From: Opisthorchis felineus
Lineage: Eukaryota > Platyhelminthes > Trematoda > Opisthorchiida > Opisthorchiidae
DNA: 64,000 nt
NCBI GenBank assembly: GCA_004794785.1
Contig: SJOL01006409.1
Span: forward strand, 278,714 to 342,713
Direction of reading: 5' to 3'
Shown here: piece after piece, positions 1 through 14,520 of the stretch
Layout: the number at the start of each line of letters is the position of its first letter
How positions within the stretch are numbered: position 1 is the first letter of the stretch
The notes under the pieces: generated by a model
What the model was told of the DNA's origin: nothing
The model's input: only the letters and a program-made list of their open reading frames with translations
The model's database searches: none
Position numbers and translations under genes: made by a program

Positions 1-49
1 GATTTTTTGACTGCCTAAAAAATAACTGTCCTTATTATTGTAGCGCTTT

Positions 50-175
50 AATGAGGATCGTCTAGGTTTTAGTGTTACCAATAGCGGAAGGGTGATGGTT
101 TGAACCCAACTCCCACCTTTTGATGACTAGATTCTGGTTGTAAGCGACTTGGTTGTATGTCGGTTGTTATGCTTT
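50..175 (+). repeat. Possible degenerate tRNA-like repeat
   Basis: TCGTCTAGGTTTTAGTGTTA resembles an A box and GATGGTTTGAACCCAACTCC a good B box, 45 bases apart. No partner copy with a shared tail was found in the window, so this rests on the two boxes alone. Confidence 0.25.
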
Positions 176-3100
176 CGTTGAGTTGCGCAGTGGCTGTTCA
201 TTTAAATGATGATACAGCCGTACGATTATCTCTATTTTTTATTTGTTACCCTCTAGTTTAACGTGAACGATAATTTACCGCTGTGGGCGCTTCAAACCAA
301 ATGCGAACAGAAGTACACCTCAATGCCTTTTACACTCCTGAGGTAACCTCTACAATAGTGAGACAACAGTGCAGCTGTAATTTTGCAAGCTATGCGATAT
401 GGTTGACGTCATATGTATGAAAGTTACATGAGGTTGCGAATTCCTAAACTTTAAAAATGCGAGTTTAACGATATTGCGTTTTAACCTCAGCAGACGTTTT
501 CAAATGAATCGTCACAACTCCTATAAAAACATTTTTAGACTCAGCGCATTTATTGTGTTTGTTTTGGGCACCTGGTAATCTGTTAGAAAGCTCTACAATT
601 ATTCCAAACACCAACTATTTAGGTACTACACTTAAATTAGATCAACATATCATTACAAAAAAATCTAACATGTGGGTTTGTTGTATAATCTTGATTTCTG
701 CCATTCTCTTTCCGGTGAATTCCACAACCCGCATTCATTATCAAAAAGGCAAGAATTAAACACGTTTATTTTTAAAACATTAAAACAATAATTAATATTT
801 GTGTCAAGACTAGTTCTTGCTTCGAGAGCTTCATGCAGCTACAGTTCACACGCCCTACTCCCACTGGCGTGGCCAATCAATGTGGACAGGTCCGTTCACG
901 TAGTTGATGGACAGATGTATTGTCCACCCAGGATACATCAGGACTCTTAGCAATTTTGCCAGCATAAAAGATCCGGAAACCCTAGAACAGTAAAGCATAG
1001 TTTGATGGTTATCTGAGGGGTCAGATATTGGGAATTACGGTGAATCAATTTAGAAAGCAAGTTCTTGGTCCTAGGTAAACCGGAAACTTCTCTAAACGAA
1101 AATGAAAACTGTGGTTTATAAAACTCGTGTGCGGGGTGGTTTGGGCGTTGCCACTCCAGGTTCCTTGAGGTTACTGAGTTCAGAACCAAGTATTTTGTGA
1201 CGGAAGCAGAAAATTCTCACCCAACTTAAGGGCCAACCAGCTCTGTAGACCTACGCCCATTGCTGCAGGAGACTTTGGTCACACCCATCATTTCAGTAGT
1301 CAGTTGAGTAAGTTTGCGACTGAACCGTTAATTGTGAATGCTGCTTGTACAAACCAAATCAAGTTAAAATGTCTGATTGGTCACTCTGTCGTTTACATAA
1401 CAGGTTCTACGCTCCAAGATGAGACTTAAAGATACCTATTTTTTTCCCCCACCGCAACAGAAAGTGTTGTAGTTGAACAATAATTTAGATGTGTGCAGTT
1501 TTTGAGGTTGCAACTACATCAGTTTCTGGCCATGTAGGTTCCAAAATGCTGATAGATAAACATGGTTACTTCCACTAATTCAGAAGTGTGTATAATTTCA
1601 GTTACTTCTCGTAATACCTATCTGATACCTTAAAGCTATTGTGCTCGGTAAAGGATAACATTAGGGAAGTACAGTGTTTATTTTGAAAAAAAATGGGGAC
1701 TGAATGCTCATGATATATTTTCAACGCAAATTCAAGCATAAATTGTTAGATAAGGGGTGCACCAGGTGTAGTAAATTTAACAAAGGATAGCTGGAAACTA
1801 CAAAGGCTGTACAAGACAAAGTTGCACCATAGATAAACACAGAAACGTTACCACGATAACAGGGCTTGCCAATATCGCACTGATCCAGCTTTTCTGCACT
1901 TTCTGTCCACGGCATGCTATACTGCAAATCTCGTCGAGAAAACTCAACGCGTATGAAACCACTGTTGTTCTGAAAACGAAAGATTCCGCTTTGAAAACAT
2001 TGACTGACTTGTGCGGAGCAGACTAATTTGGGACGAGACAGTTAAAGGCGGACCGTTGCAGCTGCGTTGTCAGCATACCATGACCTGTTTGCCTTGTAAG
2101 AGAGCTAGTCTCGTAGCCGGTAATTTGACAGTGCCTGTTCAAAAACTCACTCTTATGTTTCTTCGAATAGGGCGTGAACTCATGGTTTGTAGTGAACAAT
2201 GGTGTTGGTCAACTTTTTTTTTCATGAAACTACCGACTATACAGTGGGAGCAACTGTAATCAGATGTATATCACTCAGTTTACAGCATGACGTGATGGGG
2301 GTAAACCAAAATGTTTTTGGTAGCTGCACTAATTCCACTATAGTTCGTAATTATGCTCTTTGTACAGTGCTCTTAACAACATAGCATTACTTCAAATGTT
2401 TCCCAATAGAATAATCGACGACGTTTCTTTGTTTTACCGGGAGCTGAAATAAAGTACTTGGCGTATTTCGATCTCAACACAAGGCGATGTGGTCCATCTG
2501 CCCATATCCCCTCAATTTGTTTAACGGACCGTGTGATAGTATAAAGCGGAGATACACGGCAGGATGAGGATTATTTTTTGCTTTCATTCGTCCAAGTAGA
2601 TATGCACACTCAGAACGAATCAAAATAAGGCATGTGGACTACCCATCAATGATTTTTCTTTTATGACAATAACACCTAGCAATTTAATCCGGGCATCTCG
2701 TCTATTTTAGACAGACTCGATAAATCCTACCATGTAATGCCAAATGCCGATGGCTGCACACGTTCTTGCTAATATGCCCGAAACTATATAGCTCTGGGCT
2801 AAACTCAGCAGTGCGTCATCCATGTGCACCTGACTCGGGCCCAATACAATCGATTGTGGAGTCAAGCAACCTTCAAACAACCTTTTATACTTTTCACCTA
2901 TTTCTGTCAACCAGTCACATAAAATGTATTATTAATTTGTGTCTGTTTTTCTGGGCAGAGAGATACACCTGCATTCTCTACTACAGCTCATGTCAAATGT
3001 AAGATCATATGAAGGGAAGGATACGTTTGCGCCTTCTCGTTGATGCCTGTGATGTTGACCGCACTGAATACCAGTGCGTTTAGCCATCACTTCCTGATAG

Positions 3101-3364
3101 AATCAAAAATCGCCAGCCGGATATATTCATGATAAAAATTGTGAACCAACTGTGAATGAGATTATTGTATATCCATATTGTACATTCATACTGTAAATCC
3201 ATGTAAGCTTTTATCTTATTATTGACCAACAATTGCTGCCTGGTAAAGAGGTAGGGAAAAAGCTACGCCTTCGTGGGTGAATTTAGGTCCACCATTCGTT
3301 TCATTTCATAATCACTACAGTGTCATCCCATTTTTTATCCATTGTAATCCTAAACAAGGTGAAT
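176..3364. other. No gene recognised
   Basis: Only frames under 90 codons, many overlapping on both strands, with no domains or paired splice sites. No repeat shared with other parts of the window was seen. Confidence 0.6.
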
Positions 3365-3545
3365 TAACCTGACTGGGAGATGAGTGGCGCTGCATACTAA
3401 GGGCAAGTTCTTCGCTGTATTGATTAGCCCCCAGCAAACCAGGAGGTCATGTGTTCAAATACTCCTGGAGGTTCATAAGATAGTCACTGCTGACAAGCTC
3501 CAATAAGAATAAAGAAGTTGGACGACATTCCGCAAACAGATGAAA
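3365..3545 (+). repeat. tRNA-derived SINE-like copy
   Basis: A degenerate Pol III B box (GTGTTCAAATACTCC) is followed by CACTGCTGACAAGCTCCAATA and AGAATAAAGAAGTTGGACGA. The same tail follows the tRNA-like part of the copy at 41985-42125 (CACTGCTGATGAGCTCTAAT, AGGAACTCAAGTTGA). The A box is poorly preserved (around GAGTGGCGCTGCATAC). Confidence 0.45.
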
Positions 3546-6500
3546 TCATCATCAATATATCGAGCAGCATGATGAGCCATTTCCTAATTACGAGGTATTT
3601 ACATATACGTTCTCTAGTGTCTCGATACAGAGTAGATCCAATCCGGACTTGTATATTTTGGCTACGGTAATGTTCACAAAATTTTTCACATTTTAGGTTA
3701 ACAATATAGCTTTCTTTAATTTCACCTCATTCCGTCCCTCGCCAGGTTATTTCTCGGAGATTTTTTTTATTAAGTCCGTCAAGCACAATCCCAAATCGCG
3801 TTTTATGCAATCGGTTGAGAAACCACGCAGCTGTCACAAACATTTATTGAGACAAATGAGCAAGCAATAGGAGTTGATAGCTCCATTTCAAACTGAAACT
3901 TCGCACGGTTGCATTTCTTGGGTATGAATTGTAAAAGAGACTGTGTCCGCGATTTTTTGTGCTTCCACTAAATCGATTTTTATTGGTTCTGGCGCAAAAC
4001 ACTTTGTGTTTGACAGTTCTCGAACCTTTTAAACCTTATGGAAAAGGTGACTGTGACAGTGAAATTAGGTTATCCGGTCTCTGGAAAGTTATACTGCTGG
4101 TAAGCTACTTTTGTCTCAACGGAACAAGTTATCTAAAGCATTTTCTAACCATTTTCTGTTCAAAGTAAACTACAGACGGCAAAAATAAAAGCCAAAAATC
4201 AATGGACACTTTTGCACTTCGATTTGTGAAAAAAATTTTATAACTAACAATCAGCAGTGAGAACTAATCGAAGAGCAAATAAAACGCATCAGTAAGGGAA
4301 ATTCGTACATAGTCTATTTTGTCTTTAGGTTTGTCTTAGAGGGTTGCAGCTAACTGAGGATCTTCTGAAAATCAACGATTTATTTCGCAGCTGCTATAAT
4401 CTTTAGTTTATTGTGATAGCTTGATGCTTCTCATAACTCAGCTGGGCCACGAAATACTATTTCATAACGGATTTTTTAATGACTCTTTCGGTCAAAACGG
4501 GAACTGAATCCAAAATTTACAGACGATATAGGTGTTTGTTCCGTGAAACCAGCACAAGTCTGTCAAAAGTGTAGCCTTTCAAATGTAAAATGTCTCCTGT
4601 TGTAACGACTTCCGCGTGCCTGAAACCCACCAGATAGTTTTCAATGAGTTAATCGCCTCCAGATGTAACACCCTTAAAAAGTACAAGGCAAATATTTTTC
4701 TGCAAACCCCACTTTCAAATGTGGCACACTATGAGAAACGTCAGGCTATCGTGTGTACAAAAATTCCGTTTAATCCTGCAATATTATGTTTACAGAAATA
4801 AAGCCATCGAAAAGATCTTCAAAATGTTTGTGTGGGGTTTTGGTGTATTGGGTGTTCGATATTCAAAAAATTAAATTAACGATGATTGTACTGGCGTTTA
4901 GCGGCTTCCAGATATTTCATTTATTCATTCGTCCTTATAGGCTTCATGATTTTTTCCCTCAGATGCACTTTTCCAAAGCATTTTATCTCAACCAGATCAC
5001 TAACAACGGTATATCAATGGTTTATTGCTAAGGCGTTAAAGCGGACTGCGCAGTTCAATGGTCGGGATTCTTGAAGTCGGCAAGTTTGGAGTTCATAACT
5101 GACCTAACATAGATTCCGAAGTACGCATCTTTTGAATGGATCTCTTTAACCATAAAAATTTGCTCTTCACTTTGGCTGGAGCCTTACTGCTTCCGATCTT
5201 TATTCCGATATGTGGCATAAAACATGCAATAAAGAAACAGGATGCATTATTGGACGAAAATTAAATCTAGCCTCGAATGTCCAACAATGGCAACACAATG
5301 TTTCTCAGACAAGTCGTAAAACCAAGTGTTTCTTTTCACTAGTATCTGGTCATACCTTATACACCAATCTCATTCTGTTTGCACATCTTCGAAAATTTCA
5401 GACGTTCTCTATCCAGAAATAGTGACTGTCTACCACGCATTCAAAATTTATGGACTGGCCATCTGTGTTTTGCATAGGAAGACCAAGCTACCAAATAAAT
5501 TTGAGTCGTTTGCCTTTCAGTTGCATGACATAGCATGTGAACACCACAACGTTTTAATTTGTCGCTAAGTGGACCCGCTTGAGCACAGTGTAGTATACTG
5601 TCAGGCCTTCATTCAAGAACACAGGAGGAAGATCAGTATTTGACAGTAAAATTGCTTTAGTTCTTTCCCCTGATAAGGGACGCGTAACAACTTGCATGCT
5701 CGTGGAGCGTTGCACTGATGTGTCTGAAGCTTGAATTGGTTATCAATTTTGTTTTGCTTTTCCCCGGATACTTGTGTAGATCAGTGATATTCACTCTCCT
5801 GTTTTTGAGTTGACTGAAGCCTCACGGAAGCTAACTGAGGAAAACACAAGTCAGTGGCACAGAAGCCAGTGAATTGCTACAAATTTCTGGATGACAGAAG
5901 ACCAGAGGTAAACAAATCATATCCAGTCGCAAAATGTTTTGATTTGGTGAGCTTGTTATCAGTATGCCTGTCGTAACAAAAGTTTTTGGAAAATAAACAA
6001 TGTAGTTCTCAACTACCAGAATTTTGTTTGCAGCAGGAAATTTTTTTGTCTGACTCAGGCTTCTTGCAAAACGCCTGAGGAGATAGATCCCCCTTGTGAT
6101 GCCATGATCATTGATCTGATAACGGTAAGAAGGAGGTGCTCTTCTGGGATAGATAAGTAAGAGGATACGCCCTTATTGGCGTCGTTTTGATCTTTCTTAG
6201 GTAATAATGTATTACTTGCAATTCTGGAACATATAACGGCGACAATAAGGATTTCGGTGCTTTCATAGGCTAACTGTGCAACAAACGCTTACCTGAATTT
6301 GATCGTTTTTGTCTGGTGGGAAAACTAAGAACAAAAAATGTCGAATAGGTCGGGACTATTTTTCACGATGCCAATTGTTGGGGAGTATTGGCCACACCAC
6401 CCCATCAGTCCATATTGATAGCGGTTATCAAACGGAAAACATTCTCCTCATTGGTAATAACTTGCCGTAGCAATTTGTTAACAATAAACGTATACTGCTG

Positions 6501-9500
6501 TTTTGAGTTGTTAGATAAAAGAATACACATCTTCCTGAATTTTACTAGCTTGGCAATCCGCCTACCGGTCAAATCACTAAGCGGGGTTTATGTCACCATA
6601 AATGAAATGCAGCAGCAACAATTTTTTCTAACAGATTAAGTAACTTCATCGATGGGTCACGTGCACATGACCAATACAAGTTTAGTATATCGGCCTGCAT
6701 GAATAAACTTTCTGATAGCAGCATGCCTGATTAAAGACGGCAGACGCCAATTGATTAAAAAGATGAAGAAATCAAGTGCACCTGTACGACGATTCAGCGC
6801 CAGTCGTCTTTATTGGTGTGTAGTGCTGGCTGTGAGATTTGTGACCAGGATGACTGCAATCGTTGGATGACAAAACTCAAAGACAGTCCTCAGCTGCCTT
6901 TCGTGTGAAAGATCCTGTAAGTTAGTGTGATTTCTTGTGCGCCTAGATGTGGTTTAGGTCCCTGCAATTGATGGGGAGCGCAAATATCTCAGAGTACAGA
7001 TGCGCCCTCTACGAATCCGAATCTTATCAAAGTCCTCAAAGTTCCTGAATGTCTTTCAGTTATTTCACGAAATCTCTGTTGAAGATTTTATGCAGCAGAG
7101 CAAAGCTGTTGTACGGGTTGTTGTAATAAATCGTTCAACTCAAGGACATTGCAATTTCAGTTGCCTCTTTTCTAACAGATGGGAGCCGATCGTGCGGTCA
7201 GCGGTTCTCATTACATCTCGTCGGACAGAGGCCCAGCACCCTCCAGTAATCCACTAAGGTAAACGCTGAATCTTCCGGTCACGTGAAATGTACAGTTGAA
7301 AGAGTGGGTCACCAAGTTAGAGTTTCTGTCTAGTCAACTTGAAGAAGCCAACTAAGAAAAGCGATTCGTCCAACCCGACAAAACTGGTCATCTTAACAAT
7401 CGTGTGCCTGCAGAAAATTCCGCTGTCGTTTCGCGGCACTCACTTATAACGTTGAAATCTTTTGCCTTAAACTGACCCTATAATTTTTTACAGAACAATC
7501 AATCATAGACACGAAGATTTTCACGGTCTAAACCACCGCTATAGCCCATCTAAATGTTCGGTCACAACTAACCTGGCCACACACCCCACCAAGTCCCAAC
7601 ATACGAACAGCACGTTAGCCATTTTGCAGTAGCCGAAAGAGTTCCGTACCAATATTTTAAACGACTTTGGAATATGTACATCTCGTCAAAATGGATAAGT
7701 GTACCACTGCAACTTGTGAGTCTTACTCATCAGGGGAACATGGAGACGTCCGGGTCACTGTATGTTCCGTAACTGCATCCAGTTATGTGTGACAGGCTAA
7801 GTGACTGCAGCTCCTTCGATCCACAGATCAGCATTATGGTTATAAGGCAACGAAACGGTCGTCTTCATCAATCAGGACGGTATTGGACAAATGACACTAA
7901 CGGCTCCTTTTTTATTACTTTATATGGAATGTTTTGTCGTATAAATATTGCTTTTTCCGTTTTTATCCCCATAATCGACCGGAAAATCAAGGGTAGCTAA
8001 TTCTTCTAGTTCATCGGCATTGTCTTTTATACTTACCAGATGCAACGGTACTAACGGACTTATATCAGGATCAGTGACTTACTACAATCACCTCTGCGGG
8101 TGCAAAATTATGGGCTTCTGGTCCCTGAATCCCTGCATTCTGCTGTATTCACCGAAGGTTATGACAAATTTGTCCCTAAATCCTTGTACGTTTGTACGTA
8201 CGTTTGTAAAATTCAGCTTATTTGCCGGAAGCGTGACGTCATATCCATACAAAATGGCGAAATACATTCAACGAATAATGCTATCACATGCCTAACTTCT
8301 TCAGGTTATTGAGGACCCATGAAAAAACTGAAGGCGGTGGGCATAACTGGTGGAATACTTTCTGATTTTTTGTAGTGTTGAATCGAGTTTCCGGATTTGG
8401 GCATCATTTGCTCCTGATGGATTAAACCACGCAGAGTAAGAAACGCGGCATGGACTGATTGAACAAAAGATACAAGTGAGCAATCCATATGACGTGTGCG
8501 ACACTGTAAAAATCAAACCTTCACACACAAAATTGCTTTGGGCACTACGTTGGTCCACCCGCCTTTCAATTCGGAATACTGCGGATCTTTCTCCAACTTG
8601 AGACTGATACATTTTAACCTGTAAAAACTGATACCCATTTGTGCAGCCGCAGCCGTAGATAATGTCAAGCGGTATTTAACACTGCAAAACGACTAGACAT
8701 GGATTCGTTAGTGAGTGAAAGAAAGTTATTTCTAACCCCTTGCTACCTATGGCACATAAAACTTCAAAGTTTAGTAAACTTACCGTGTAAAATCCGCGAT
8801 GACCAGCAAAACCAATGCACCCAGATGTGTATCCGAATTTCGGACTTCGCCCTGAAGTTATCAGGGAATCATGCGCACCAGAAAGGGATTATACCACTTA
8901 ATTGAGATGACAATGCGTACAAAACAGGTAAACCACTTCCAAAACTCCACTTTCAAAAATTGTGGATAATTTCTGCGTTACTCAGTCATTGTTTTCGGTT
9001 ATTTGGCCCCAATCTATTAACAATGTAGATCATTTTCGTCACGCCAAACTTTGTGATATATGTATTCACTATGTTCTCCATTAATTCGATAATCGATGAG
9101 GTCCTCGTCAGACCGATTCAAAGATATGACTAGATCCTGAGTAGATTAACTGAGCGCTGCTTCGACGGTGGTTGAAGCGTGAAGTTACACGTTGTTTCTC
9201 TGACTTAGGATAGAGTGTTTTAAGCTCTGATCTCTGCTGTCATTATAAAAAGCAAGAAACTATGTGCGCACGTTGACGCTGGATGAACATCTGTTGACTC
9301 CATATTGTCACATTTCAAGTCAAAATGTATAACCAAACGGTTCACTTATGGATACGTTTGAGAAAGCTTTAACTTGTTCAGTCCACTTTGAGCACGTCAT
9401 CAATTGTGGTATGACCTACGTGTATGAAAGGCACGTAGTTATTATTCAAACGGACTCCACTCAAAAGACACGGAACTCACTAACAACCAATTAGTTGAGA

Positions 9501-12500
9501 TTAGTTTCTTCTCTCCCTGCTGAAACTTAACTCTTAATTAACCCCCTGATTAACTCTGCCACACTTTCACACTGGATCTTTATTCTTCCGCACCACAGCA
9601 GTTTTTAAATGAGTTTAAACAACAGTCAATGCACCTCATGGTTTTTCAACTTTATCTAATTAACTGAATTGATTTATCCACCCGAATGAAAGACTTGACG
9701 CCTACGAGCCCGCTAGTCAAGTAGCTGAGTAATGTGGCATTTTCAAGTCATTGTTCTCTAGCATCAGAGGGGAAAAAGTCAAAAGTTGTCATTTGTAGTT
9801 ACACATTTTTGTAGGTTTTGGAACATTTCCTTTCTCTGTTTACTAGATAATCAGCCTATGACTTGGTACTCTTGTGATCATACCCTTAAAACACGGAGCT
9901 GAGTGTGACTATTCCGACGCAGTGATCCGCTCGAAGACATACAAGCGCGAAAGAAGGAGTTATCTTGTTCTTCTTGAAACTCCCTTCAAGAAACTTGCAT
10001 GAGATTCGTCAAAATTTGCAAGATGGTTTCCCAACTATTTTCAGCTGCGCTCTGCATCTTGGTACAACCATAATACAAATCACAGCGAATATGCACTATC
10101 GTGAACCTGAGTTTTTTTGTTAACTAACTAGCGTTTATACCGTCATTCATGGTTTGTCCTTATTGCGCTCTTCAAATTGCCATCTCCAGAATCTCCATTT
10201 TCACCCAGATTAGCCTTGATACAACCTTGGTAGAACCTTGATACACAACCTCAAATTATCTTCAGGGCTCACGCCCGAAACTGATGCCACTCATAAATGT
10301 GCTTTTGACTTAAGGGTATTTATTTCTAAGGCTGAAACATGTTTCACTCAACTCTCCAGAAACTTGGTATAACATAACCACACAATGACGGAAAGTTGGT
10401 ACTTTAGTTATTAGTCTTGATATGAAAGTCTACGTAAATAGAGGTAGACAGCTAGCTGCAGCATGTCGGAGGGAAAATGGAATGAATGAGAACCACCAAA
10501 TAACAATGCTGAGTTGAAGTGGTAGGAGCTCTAATTACGCATGTTCAGACACCAAAGCAAGCCTGCTTTACTACTCCATACCCACGTAGGAGAAAGATCT
10601 CAAAGGCAGCCCTTGTCATAACAACTGAGTGCCACACGGCCTCTGCATATTCGTGTTTGAAGCTCAAGTGACTTCCCTCGAATCTGCTAGGACAAGCCGC
10701 CTAATCGATCTTCTTGAAAAGCATGCGTCTACATCCAAACCGGGCTGTTAAGCAAAGGCTTCGCCTGTCGTGTCGCACTGCGCCTAGTAAAGAATATTGA
10801 GTCAACCCTTACATTGTAACGATGTTCAGATGTAACCTCAGCTTTGTCATGCATGAACAACCTAAGCACAGATGCGTGGCATTTAGATCCAAGAGTTACG
10901 CATTCCATGGAGAAGCTGATTATGGGGATCTTGATCAAGGTAGGATAACTCAGCAGTCTTATGGATTGATTATTAGTTTTGGAAGCTACGGCTGAAATCT
11001 AGACATGCGAATAGCAGATAGTGAGAATTTAATAGAAATTACTGTTTACCTGTTTTTTAATGCTAAAATGTTCCTCAGAATAAAAAAACTCTGTTACGTA
11101 AAAAACAAATTGGTCTCGAATAACATAAAGTGATTGTAGAACCGGATCTAAGAACTGTTGAAACAGAAAACTATGCTAACTTTATGGTGGCTATTTCGTC
11201 GATTGGTTGGGAAAATTTTTCAATCTAAACAAAAAATCAGAGGAGAAATCTGAGGGAGTTTTGTCCATCTTAGTGAAAGAACCGCGATGTGGCGTGCAAT
11301 GTGGTTATTCAGGTCGGAACACACACGACCACTTTCAGTCCATGTCAAACCGCACGATTCTGTTTACCTTAGGCACCGAGATCAGGAACCTAAAGTGTTT
11401 ATGGATATCAACACGCCAAACTAAAATCCGCGACAAGCAAAAACAAAAGTGCAAGCACCCAACCATTCTCGTCTTATTTTGTCATGAAACTTTTTACTAA
11501 TCAATTGGTTGGGCACTGTGGGAAATTCGGTGGTCTTTAGGAAATGAGTATGTTTGGATGTTATTCACCAAGATAAACGTGGTGTGATCAAACTTCATTG
11601 TGCATCCTAATGAAAGTTGCAGAAACCCTCGACCTAAGAGAAAACAAGGGTCAAGTTTTGGCAACATGAATTATTTTTTCTATTTAAACGCCCTTTGGGA
11701 AGGAAAATTCCATGGAACCAGAGATAGAATGCATGTCCAAATTTCCCAATTTTTGATTCACTCCAAAAACAAAATTGCCACAGTGGCGAGTTCTTGTTTG
11801 CCTTTTGGAAGTCAAGGTGGACGGATCATGTTATAAGCACCACTGGAAGGTAAAACTGAGAATTTGCTCTTAAATGGCAAGTTTATAGTGTCATCTAGCC
11901 TATGTTTGCAGAATTACATACCGAGTCATGACATGGATGAGAGGCGGCTCGAGAGATGGTCACTCAGAGGTGATCATTTTAAACCAAATGTCAGGTATAG
12001 GGAATAAAGTGGTCATAACTGGGGAAAGTGTGGTCTCCAGTATTGATATTTCATGGGGGAAATTATCCTACATGTGTATATATAAATGACCAGTTGCAAC
12101 ACACCTCACGTCTCTTTTTGGCCTGACAACTTGATGCTATTGCCTCACTTTTGTTGTAACCTATTTCTTTGGAACCGTCAACCACCACGCAGTTTTGTCA
12201 TTTTTACTGAAATCTTCCACTAAAAACGGATTTACCCAACATATATCAAGTCCTACCCAGACAAAGTAAACCGTCCCGCCCTGCAATCAATAATGCGTTT
12301 AAAAAATGAATACAACTGTAATCTCATTAAGCTATCTACCTTGCAGTTTGCAACAGTTCACACTCCAACGCGGAGACACCCCGTTGGGGAAACAACTTCA
12401 CATCCCCCGACTGTGGTTCATCATCTAAGAGTAGTGCACTCCAAATGTGGCCAAAAATACTCGCAAATTCCTTTTGTTTTGACTTTTTCACAGGCAACAG

Positions 12501-13164
12501 ACGACGTTCTTCTGTAAGTACAACACACCAATATCATTTTGGTGAAAGTTGCGGTGGGATGGTTTGGATGTGTTACGTTTGTTCTCGTTTTAGTGAGAAA
12601 ATCAATAAAACAATAATTTAACGGGCTCCGTTCTACTAAAGGAACAACCAAAGAACTAAACAGATTCAGTCACACTATGGTGATTGTAACTGCCACAGAG
12701 CCTTTTTACGACTGCTCATGAATGCTGAGAAATATTTCCAAATGTACGCATTTCTTCGGTGAGTTAGCGATGTAGCTAGTGAATTGGTCACTTGCTTGTT
12801 TCGTTATCGTTCACCCAGTATTCCCGTAAAATGCAATGCGCATAGATGTTGATTCTTCTTTTGTATGGGAAAACTCGAACAGTACATTGATGTTTTCAAT
12901 GTAGAGCTCGTCGCGCAAGTGCCGACATTCTGTTCTGAAAAGCCGGGAAGCACTCTACAACGTTTTCCTCCTTATCGGGAATCATCAGCATTGCAGATAT
13001 TACGAAAATGTAGTAGGGAGTTTCGAAGTGACCATTTTTAATGAAAAGACTTATTACTGTTCGCAAAGTTCTCCTTCTTACTCTTAATTCAGAAAACATG
13101 TATGTCAGAGAACTTATAAAAACTACTTTTACGTGCGGATCTGGAAGAAAGATCAATCAAAATT
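3546..13164. other. Long stretch without recognised genes
   Basis: About 9.6 kb of AT-rich sequence. The longest frames (for example 8612-8301 minus, 103 codons; 11207-11500 plus, 97 codons) show no motif. The one possible exon (12346-12514) is listed separately. A local run of tacgtttgtacg units occurs near 8185-8210. Confidence 0.55.
12346..12514 (+). CDS. Weak candidate internal exon
   Basis: An acceptor-like CTACCTTGCAG precedes an open stretch that ends at a consensus donor TTCTTCT|GTAAGT. The frame gives FATVHTPTRRHPVGETTSHP and ends IPFVLTFSQATDDVLL. The stretch is richer in C than its surroundings. No neighbouring exon with matching phase was found, and no domain is recognisable. Confidence 0.15.
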
Positions 13165-13220
13165 TTCTGATAGCCAGCAGCTGGTTTCGCCCCTTCTTGG
13201 CTCACCTACGGCCATTTTCC
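13165..13220 (+). repeat. Possible short R1 fragment
   Basis: GCCAGCAGCTGGTTTCGCCC followed by CTTCTTGGCTCACCTACGG resembles the centre of R1 (cagcccacgaccggtttcg followed by cccttcttggggctcatc). The match is about 45 bp with changes and small gaps, so this is a weak call. Confidence 0.35.
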
Positions 13221-13309
13221 GTTTTTCATTGTTCGGGAAATGAAGTATTCACTGATTCAGTCTTGTGACGATCCTGTTTCAAGGTGACGTGAGGAGATTT
13301 GGTAATATT

Positions 13310-13640
13310 CAATAGAGATTACATCCTGTCAGTTAGTCCAGTTAATCCAACCGAGAAGCCGTGTTGTTGGGAAACATCAGCAGTGGGTATCTCAGAGAGC
13401 TTCGAACGCGCCACCTTCCGGCCGGTGGTTGAACACTTAATCGTTTGGCCAGGTGTGACTGATCGGCAGTGTGATTAGCTCTCACTTAGACAGGACAGAA
13501 CGCCACTCATCCTGCAACCGGAGCAACAAGATCACGTGGTCAAATATTGACTGTCTCCTGGAGTGACAACTTCCCAGAAGAAAGCTCCACACCTTCACTG
13601 AACTTATCCTTCCTCTTATTGTTTCATGATGACGATGAAA
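13310..13640 (-). repeat. tRNA-derived SINE copy, same subfamily as 59735-60060
   Basis: On the minus strand an A-box-like TGGCCAAACGATTAAGTG is followed about 30 bases later by a B box GCGTTCGAAGCTC, then CACTGCTGATG. Both flanks match the 59.8-kb copy: CTGTCTAAGTGAGAGCTAAT upstream and GGATTAACTGG...CTATTGAA downstream. Similarity reaches about 150 bp 5' of the A box, which is unusual for a simple tRNA SINE. Confidence 0.6.
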
Positions 13641-14520
13641 TTTTTTCAACTGAATCCTCCAGTTCCACAACTAGACCCTTCGTTTTGCGTTGCACAAGTC
13701 ACGAATTTTCAAAGTAAATCAGCGCCAAACATGTAAATCCAAACTTCAAGCTAGAAACTATATTGTGTATGATGCCATTTAACTAAACATGTTGTATAAA
13801 GTTTGCCGATGCGGTCAAGCGGATATGCACTCGAGATGCTAATGCGTCAAACATCCACACACAAAAATCTCCGCAAAGATAATCGGGAAGGTAAGTAACA
13901 GCTCATGTGGTAATCAAGTGTAAATGCAAATATTCGACGTCATTTGCTTCCCACTTCAAATCCATTCGTAACCTCTGGTGGGTGGTTTAACCCATAGTGT
14001 TGTTCAGGTGGTGCAGGCTCACCCAAGCATGAAACTCTTAACTTGCAAGAGCTGGGCCATCAAATGATTAGGGAGTGGCAGCACAAATACTCGCTCATAG
14101 CAAATGCTATAATGACGGAAGGTTAAACCCGCTTTCGCCTATTATCCCATTTGTCCTAGTTCGTCGTGCAAGCAGGGTTTGTTATTCGTTTCCATCCACT
14201 ATAAGCCAGTGGTGGTGCTGTTCATGTACTAATGATGCACGCGGTCGAAAAGAAGCTAACCTACTCCGCCGCATCTACATTATCCGAAATGGTATGTAGA
14301 AGTTATCTTAGAGGAAGAAGATATCGGTTAGTGATCCGTTAGGTGCAAATGTTTTAGGCCCCCATTCTAACTGAAAATCCGGCTTCGGCTTACAGTCCTC
14401 TTCAGGGGGTCATCTGAGTTTCTTCAGCCCAATGATTCTCCGTAGTTGCTTACACCTTCTGTCCCTAATTTGTTTGTACTTATCCACAGTCGACGACTTA
14501 TTTGAGCACTATTTAAAACT

